Shown: positions 6,743 to 9,521 of the stretch, one piece after another
Position numbering within the stretch: position 1 is the stretch's first letter
Layout: each line of letters begins with the position of its first letter
Source of the DNA: Candidatus Omnitrophota bacterium
GTDB taxonomy: Bacteria > Omnitrophota > Koll11 > Aquiviventales > Aquiviventaceae
Direction of reading: 5' to 3'
Assembly: GCA_016196415.1 (NCBI GenBank)
Contig: JACPXS010000020.1
Span: 1 to 9,521, forward strand
DNA length: 9,521 nucleotides
Position numbers and translations under genes: made by a program
Notes under the pieces: model-generated
Seen by the model: only the letters and a program-made list of their open reading frames with translations
Told to the model about the DNA's origin: nothing
Database searches by the model: none

Positions 6743-7822
6743 TTACCGACGGGCTTCAAAGATGCGGTTAAAGGGCGTTTCGGCGGCCCGGCGAAACTGG
6801 GTGAACCCGCCGGCGCAGACCGCCTCGCGGAGGGCTGCATCAGTCGCGACCGCGCCGAGGGCTTGTCCCCCGTGGGCCAAGGCGTTGGCCGTGCAGCAGA
6901 GCGTCGAGGCTGCGGAGAAGGTGCGCCCGATAGGGTTGAAGTTCTCCTCGATCCGGTGGCCGGCCATCGGTTCGACGATCAGCACGCTGCCCTCGGGCGC
7001 CAGGGCTTCGTAGGCCCGGCGGCAAGCGTCGGTGGGGTTGCCCATGTCATGCAGGCAGTCGAAGAACGTGATGAGCTCGTAGCCTTTCGGCGGAATGCGC
7101 GCGGCTTCCACCACCTCGAAGGTCACGCGATCGCTCACGTTCGCTTCCGCCGCGGCGCGCTTGGCATGCTCAATCGAGGCTTCGTGGCTGTCGAAGCCCC
7201 AGAAGCGCGAGTTCGGAAAGGCCTGCGCCATGATGCGGGTCGAGGCCCCGTGGCCGCAGCCCACATCCGCCACGCGGGATCCGATGCGCAGCTTGGCCTC
7301 GATGCCGGTCAGCGCAGGGATCCACGATGCGATGAGGTGGGTTGCGTAGCCCGGGCGAAAAAAGCGCTCCGTGCCGACAAACAGGTCCGGGTCATGCTCG
7401 CCCCACAACATCCCCCCGCCCACGCGGAAGGCTTCGGAGATGCGCGGCTCGGCGTGCAGCATCGCCTTGATGACGTAAAATCCCCCGCCCACAAAAAATG
7501 GGCTGGTATCATCGGTCAGGGCAACCGCCTGCTCAGGCGGCAGGTGGTACCGTCCGGTAGTCGGATCGTACGCGACGTAACCGCCAGCGGCCTGGTTCAG
7601 GAGCCACTCGCGCAGGTAGCGCTCCGTCAGCCCGGTGCGCCGCGCCAGCTCCTCAGGGTTCACCGGGCCGGCCTCGGCCATCGCCGCATAGAGCCCGAGT
7701 TTCTGCCCGATGTAGACGAGCATCGAGCTCAAGGCCGCGCCGAAATCCTCGACGACTTTCCCAACAAACGCGTGCAGCTTCTGCTCATCAATGCGAGCCG
7801 CAGCCAGACCGGTGACAGGCAT
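6743..7822 (-). CDS. Class I SAM-dependent methyltransferase with N-terminal winged helix
   Basis: The protein (359 aa) is a two-domain methyltransferase of the Rv2258c-like type. The N-terminal part (about 15-105) looks like the dimerisation/winged-helix domain: YIGQKLGLYAAMAEAGPVNPEEL, then ARRTGLTERYLREWLLNQAAGGYV (motif positions 37-83) and the beta-wing YDPTTGRYHLPPE. After a helical linker comes the Rossmann domain: motif I VADVGCGHGAST (184-195, SAM binding), the acidic ribose contact Asp211 in GFDSH, FFDCLHDMGNP (253-263, motif IV region) and PEGSVLIVEPM (276-286). A Cys pair (Cys309-Cys310) lies in the variable cap. The substrate cannot be read from sequence; small molecules are usual for this group. 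The ATG at 7822 is preceded by AAGGAGG (complement of 7827-7833) with 4-nt spacing, and a good sigma-70 promoter lies about 95-125 nt upstream. The gene is probably transcribed on its own, with the DUF255 gene 198 bp downstream. Confidence 0.9.
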   Translation of the reverse strand: MPVTGLAAARIDEQKLHAFVGKVVEDFGAALSSMLVYIGQKLGLYAAMAEAGPVNPEELARRTGLTERYLREWLLNQAAGGYVAYDPTTGRYHLPPEQAVALTDDTSPFFVGGGFYVIKAMLHAEPRISEAFRVGGGMLWGEHDPDLFVGTERFFRPGYATHLIASWIPALTGIEAKLRIGSRVADVGCGHGASTRIMAQAFPNSRFWGFDSHEASIEHAKRAAAEANVSDRVTFEVVEAARIPPKGYELITFFDCLHDMGNPTDACRRAYEALAPEGSVLIVEPMAGHRIEENFNPIGRTFSAASTLCCTANALAHGGQALGAVATDAALREAVCAGGFTQFRRAAETPFNRIFEARR

Positions 7823-7904
7823 GATCCCTCCTTGGGTCGGTGTGGGATGGGAATAGCGGGTTTTCTTCCTCCTGCCTCACGTTGACCGTCACAGGAAGAC
7901 TCAT
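7788..7904 (-). other. Possible 38-codon leader ORF overlapping the methyltransferase start
   Basis: An ATG at 7904, with GAGGG about 4 nt upstream and only about 12 nt after the predicted transcription start, opens a 38-codon frame (MSLPVTVNVRQEEENPLF and on) that runs through the methyltransferase Shine-Dalgarno and stops 35 nt inside it. The composition (late His/Cys/Arg cluster) is not protein-like. Either a coupling leader peptide or chance; I lean to chance. Confidence 0.15.
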
Positions 7905-7922
7905 TGAACCCTCAGGAGGTTG

Positions 7923-7951
7923 AGTATACCGCCCCCCGGATGATGAATCAA
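7923..7951 (-). promoter_or_regulatory. Sigma-70-type promoter for the methyltransferase gene
   Basis: On the - strand TTGATT (complement of 7946-7951) is followed by a 17-bp spacer and TATACT (complement of 7923-7928). Both hexamers match the TTGACA/TATAAT consensus at four and five of six positions respectively, with optimal spacing. This predicts a start near 7916 and a 5' leader of roughly 95 nt before the methyltransferase ATG. The spacer has a GC-rich tract (GGGGGG) next to the -10. It is inferred from sequence alone. Confidence 0.6.
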
Positions 7952-8056
7952 ACCGCAACGCGTGATCGTGTTCCAGATAGCAAACAGGAGGACTCGACGG
8001 CCCTCTTTTTTGCATAACGAACTCCGCGGGTGAGAGGTTCGACGAACCTGCTGAGT

Positions 8057-9046
8057 CTAGACCGACCGATCAAAAATCCAACTCAGCGGAGCTCTTGGCT
8101 GCCGCGCAGGCCGCGCTTCGACTCGTTCGGCAAAGCGTTGATAGTGCGCTGCCAAACCGCAGAGATAGTCCTGGGCCTCCGCCGCGGCACCGGATAAGCC
8201 GGACATCCCCGGGACCTGCCAATACGTCACCAGATGCTCGATAATGTTCGCGTAATCGCGGGCGGTATACACGCCGATGCGCTGCGCCACCACTGAGAAT
8301 CGGCTGAACAGATCGCGCTCGATACCGTCGGACATCAGGCGGGCGGGCATCGTCACTGTGGTTTTCATCATCTCCGCAAAGGCCACCAGCGTCCCGTGCG
8401 GGTCGAGCTCCAACAGTTTCTTGACAAAGCCTTTATAGGCTTCCTCATGTCGAGCTTCGTCCCCCGCCACCAGATTGCAAATCTTGCCGAGCAGGGCGTC
8501 GCCGCCCTGGTTGGCCACCTGGGCCACATTGCCATGCGAGATTCTTGTGGCCCGCTCTTGAAAGGAGGTGTAGATCAGGCCTTTGTAAGGATCGTTGGCC
8601 GTCTTTGGGTCGAAGCCGTTGCAAATCAGATGCTGCGTCGTGATTTCCACGGCGTGCATGTTCACTCGACCTGAGAGGTATAAGTATCTGCTGAGCAGTT
8701 CGCCGTGGCGGTTTTCTTCCGCTGTCCAGCCTCGCGTCCACCGGGCCCAGGGGTGATCGCTGGCCCCGGTCTCATCCGTCACCCCCGGATGCCGGTTGGT
8801 CATGGTCTGGTAGGACGGTAACGCTTCCTCGGTGACGGTGTCACCGATGAGGACGACGAGCAGCTCGTCCGAGAGTCCGGCAGCCCCCTCACGAAGCCGC
8901 TGGACCGATTCGCGCCAGTTATCGGCCGTAAGGTCGGGAAGGATGTCACTTGGCTGCCAACGCTCTCCGATCGGATTGAGCCATGTCAGCTGCTCTTCGA
9001 CGAAGCTCGCCATCGCCTGAATGGCATCTCGATGCGTATCCACCAT
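8057..9046 (-). CDS. Acyl-[acyl-carrier-protein] desaturase, plant stearoyl-ACP Delta-9 type
   Basis: This is a soluble di-iron enzyme that inserts a double bond into acyl chains bound to ACP, using O2 and electrons from ferredoxin, to supply unsaturated lipid chains. All six expected iron ligands are visible (numbered from ATG 9046): one Glu of TEEALPSY (72-79), Glu111 and His114 in WTAEENRHG (107-115), Glu164 in SFQERAT (161-167), and Glu197 and His200 in DEARHEE (196-202). Other blocks are close to plant enzymes: ERWQPSDILPD (28-38), YLYLSGRVNM (121-130), GVYTARDYANIIEHLV (258-273), GLSGAAAEAQDYLCGL (283-298) and the end PLSWIFDR (320-327). The start is uncertain. ATG 9046 gives a sensible N-terminus but only a cramped AGAGG. 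The frame continues upstream, and a strong AAGGAGG (9093-9099) points to GTG 9079 (13 nt) or CTG 9085 (7 nt). ATG 9166 is unlikely. The next gene starts 234 bp downstream. Confidence 0.93.
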   Translation of the reverse strand: MVDTHRDAIQAMASFVEEQLTWLNPIGERWQPSDILPDLTADNWRESVQRLREGAAGLSDELLVVLIGDTVTEEALPSYQTMTNRHPGVTDETGASDHPWARWTRGWTAEENRHGELLSRYLYLSGRVNMHAVEITTQHLICNGFDPKTANDPYKGLIYTSFQERATRISHGNVAQVANQGGDALLGKICNLVAGDEARHEEAYKGFVKKLLELDPHGTLVAFAEMMKTTVTMPARLMSDGIERDLFSRFSVVAQRIGVYTARDYANIIEHLVTYWQVPGMSGLSGAAAEAQDYLCGLAAHYQRFAERVEARPARQPRAPLSWIFDRSV

Positions 9047-9092
9047 GTCCTCTTGGTGCTCAAACAAACCGTGTGACACACGCAGGAAGAAC

Positions 9093-9124
9093 CCTCCTTC
9101 CGTCGATATCTTAACGGAAGGAGG
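9093..9124 (-). promoter_or_regulatory. 11-bp stem-loop overlapping the Shine-Dalgarno upstream of the desaturase
   Basis: CCTCCTTCCGT (9093-9103) and ACGGAAGGAGG (9114-9124) are perfect inverted repeats separated by 10 nt (CGATATCTTA). In the - strand transcript the 3' arm contains AAGGAGG, a consensus Shine-Dalgarno, fully paired with the 5' arm. A second small hairpin, CGTGT-GAC-ACACG (9070-9082), follows and covers GTG 9079. An alternative fold pairs GGAAG with CTTCC around the same AAGGAGG. As DNA, the same dyad could be an operator; a weak -10-like TAAGAT lies in its loop. The RNA or DNA role cannot be decided from sequence. Confidence 0.5.
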
Positions 9125-9177
9125 CCTCACGTTCACCGAGATGCGTCCACAGATGCCCCTGCACATGGGGGCGCCTT

Positions 9178-9200
9178 GACCCTGAGCCTGTCGAAGGGTC
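9178..9200. repeat. Short dispersed-repeat-like sequence containing CCTGAGCCTGTCGAAGG
   Basis: GACCCT (9178-9183) and AGGGTC (9195-9200) flank a core containing CCTGAGCCTGTCGAAGG. This core, or its complement CCTTCGACAGGCTCAGG, is a repeat word I know from many environmental bacterial genomes, where it occurs in many intergenic copies and gives PFDRLR-like spurious translations. One copy is seen here; copy number in this genome cannot be judged from the window. Confidence 0.5.
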
Positions 9201-9213
9201 GCCCCTCGACGCG

Positions 9214-9230
9214 CCCCGCTGTTGGCGGGG
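9214..9230. other. GC-rich hairpin, weak terminator candidate
   Basis: CCCCGC (9214-9219) and GCGGGG (9225-9230) form a 6-bp stem with a 5-nt loop, followed on the + strand by only TTT. No + strand gene ends before it, so a terminator role is doubtful. It may belong to the surrounding repeat block or to the desaturase leader. Confidence 0.3.
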
Positions 9231-9243
9231 TTTGCTCGGGGTC

Positions 9244-9288
9244 ACTGGAACCACCCTCGAGATGTTCACGTGCGTCGGTGATTCCAGT
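9244..9288 (-). other. 12-bp stem-loop that pairs best as - strand RNA
   Basis: ACTGGAA (9244-9250) with TTCCAGT (9282-9288), continuing as CACC (9252-9255) with GGTG (9277-9280), gives a 12-position stem around a 21-nt loop. The single odd position is a C/A mismatch read on the + strand but a U-G wobble on the - strand, so the fold is stronger in RNA made towards the desaturase. Confidence 0.4.
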
Positions 9289-9332
9289 CAGACTCTCGCC
9301 TGGGCAAAAAGTCCCCCTTCGTACACTCATTT

Positions 9333-9470
9333 AGAGCAGCGATCAACAAGACCTTGGCTGCTCTGGGTGCCGGGTGGAGGGGCACAGGGGCAGGAGATCG
9401 AGCGATGCCTTCACCCTCCAGCCTGCACCCTTCACCGAGAGCGCCCCGCAGTCATGTTGATGGGCGCTCT
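9333..9470. repeat. Three consecutive inverted repeats
   Basis: AGAGCAGC (9333-9340) pairs with GCTGCTCT (9357-9364). Immediately next, the 16-nt arm at 9365-9380 pairs with 9415-9430 at 14 of 16 positions. Seven nt later AGAGCGCCC (9438-9446) pairs perfectly with GGGCGCTCT (9462-9470, 15-nt loop). The three dyads are nearly back to back. None is followed by a T-run. Origin could be a structured RNA, a repeat cluster, or degenerate mobile ends. Confidence 0.4.
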
Positions 9471-9521
9471 TAGAACGTGGCTGACCCTACCGTCGTGGGA
9501 GCGGGGGGCCGGCCTTCGTCA

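Larger units (their letters stand above)
9167..9521. other. Gene-free region rich in inverted repeats
   Basis: No credible protein or tRNA gene is found in this 355-bp stretch. It carries a run of dyads, listed separately: 9178-9200, 9214-9230, 9244-9288, 9333-9364, 9365-9430 and 9438-9470. No strong promoter was recognised; TTGATC with a 17-nt spacer to TACGAA (around 9313-9341, - strand) is weak. The gene upstream of the desaturase, if any, lies outside the window. Confidence 0.5.

Noticed and set aside
6554..7885. 443-codon open frame on the + strand
   Set aside because: It is the antisense shadow of the methyltransferase, whose motifs and ribosome site are clear. The + frame is Arg/Gly/Ala-rich and without recognisable motifs.
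8035..8049. AGGTTC-GAC-GAACCT hairpin after the desaturase stop as a terminator
   Set aside because: It is only a 6-bp stem and no U-run follows it on the - strand; the T-run at 8005-8011 is on the opposite strand.
9047..9166. Longer desaturase starting at ATG 9166
   Set aside because: There is no ribosome site before 9166, and the extension runs through the hairpin and Shine-Dalgarno-like region; family proteins do not have this sequence.
9300..9480. Integron attC site or tRNA gene in the hairpin cluster
   Set aside because: No attC core (GTTRRRY/RYYYAAC pair) and no T-arm GGTTCRA consensus or cloverleaf could be found.

Overview
This 9.5 kb window is GC-rich bacterial chromosome with tightly packed genes. 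The house-keeping pair dnaX-recR and the exported redox proteins point to a Gram-negative-type bacterium. I lean towards Nitrospirota, NC10 or a related environmental lineage, but that is a guess from gene style, not a measured placement. No phage, CRISPR, toxin-antitoxin, tRNA or rRNA gene is visible.

Layout: Positions 1-1587 (+ strand) hold the 3' part of dnaX (DNA polymerase III tau/gamma) and a complete recR. Only 55 bp separate them, so the ybaB/ebfC gene often found between these two is absent. Positions 1588-1887 are non-coding and contain a 194-bp MITE-like element with perfect 13-bp terminal inverted repeats and 12-bp direct repeats at its edges. From here to the window end every gene is on the - strand, convergent with recR. 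In order of transcription they are: a plant-type acyl-ACP desaturase (8057-9046), a winged-helix class I SAM methyltransferase (6743-7822), a DUF255/YyaL thioredoxin-domain gene broken by an internal deletion with frameshift (4476-6544), a PiT phosphate permease (3329-4438), an exported MsrA (2651-3325) and a secreted protein of unknown function (1888-2544). Positions 9167-9521 have no gene but carry a run of inverted repeats.

How the genes may work together: dnaX and recR are the usual replication/repair pair. PiT and msrA are almost certainly co-transcribed (3-nt gap), and the DUF255 gene lies 37 nt upstream of PiT, so these three probably form one operon. MsrA, the DUF255 protein and the small secreted protein all have N-terminal export or anchor segments, which suggests a loose envelope-maintenance group. 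The desaturase would introduce a double bond into acyl-ACP for membrane lipids. The methyltransferase substrate cannot be told from sequence.

I see no clear new multi-gene system. The observations most worth following are: an 11-bp hairpin that would mask the strong Shine-Dalgarno-like sequence upstream of the desaturase; the MITE-like element after recR; the hairpin cluster at 9178-9470; and the deletion-frameshift in the DUF255 gene.
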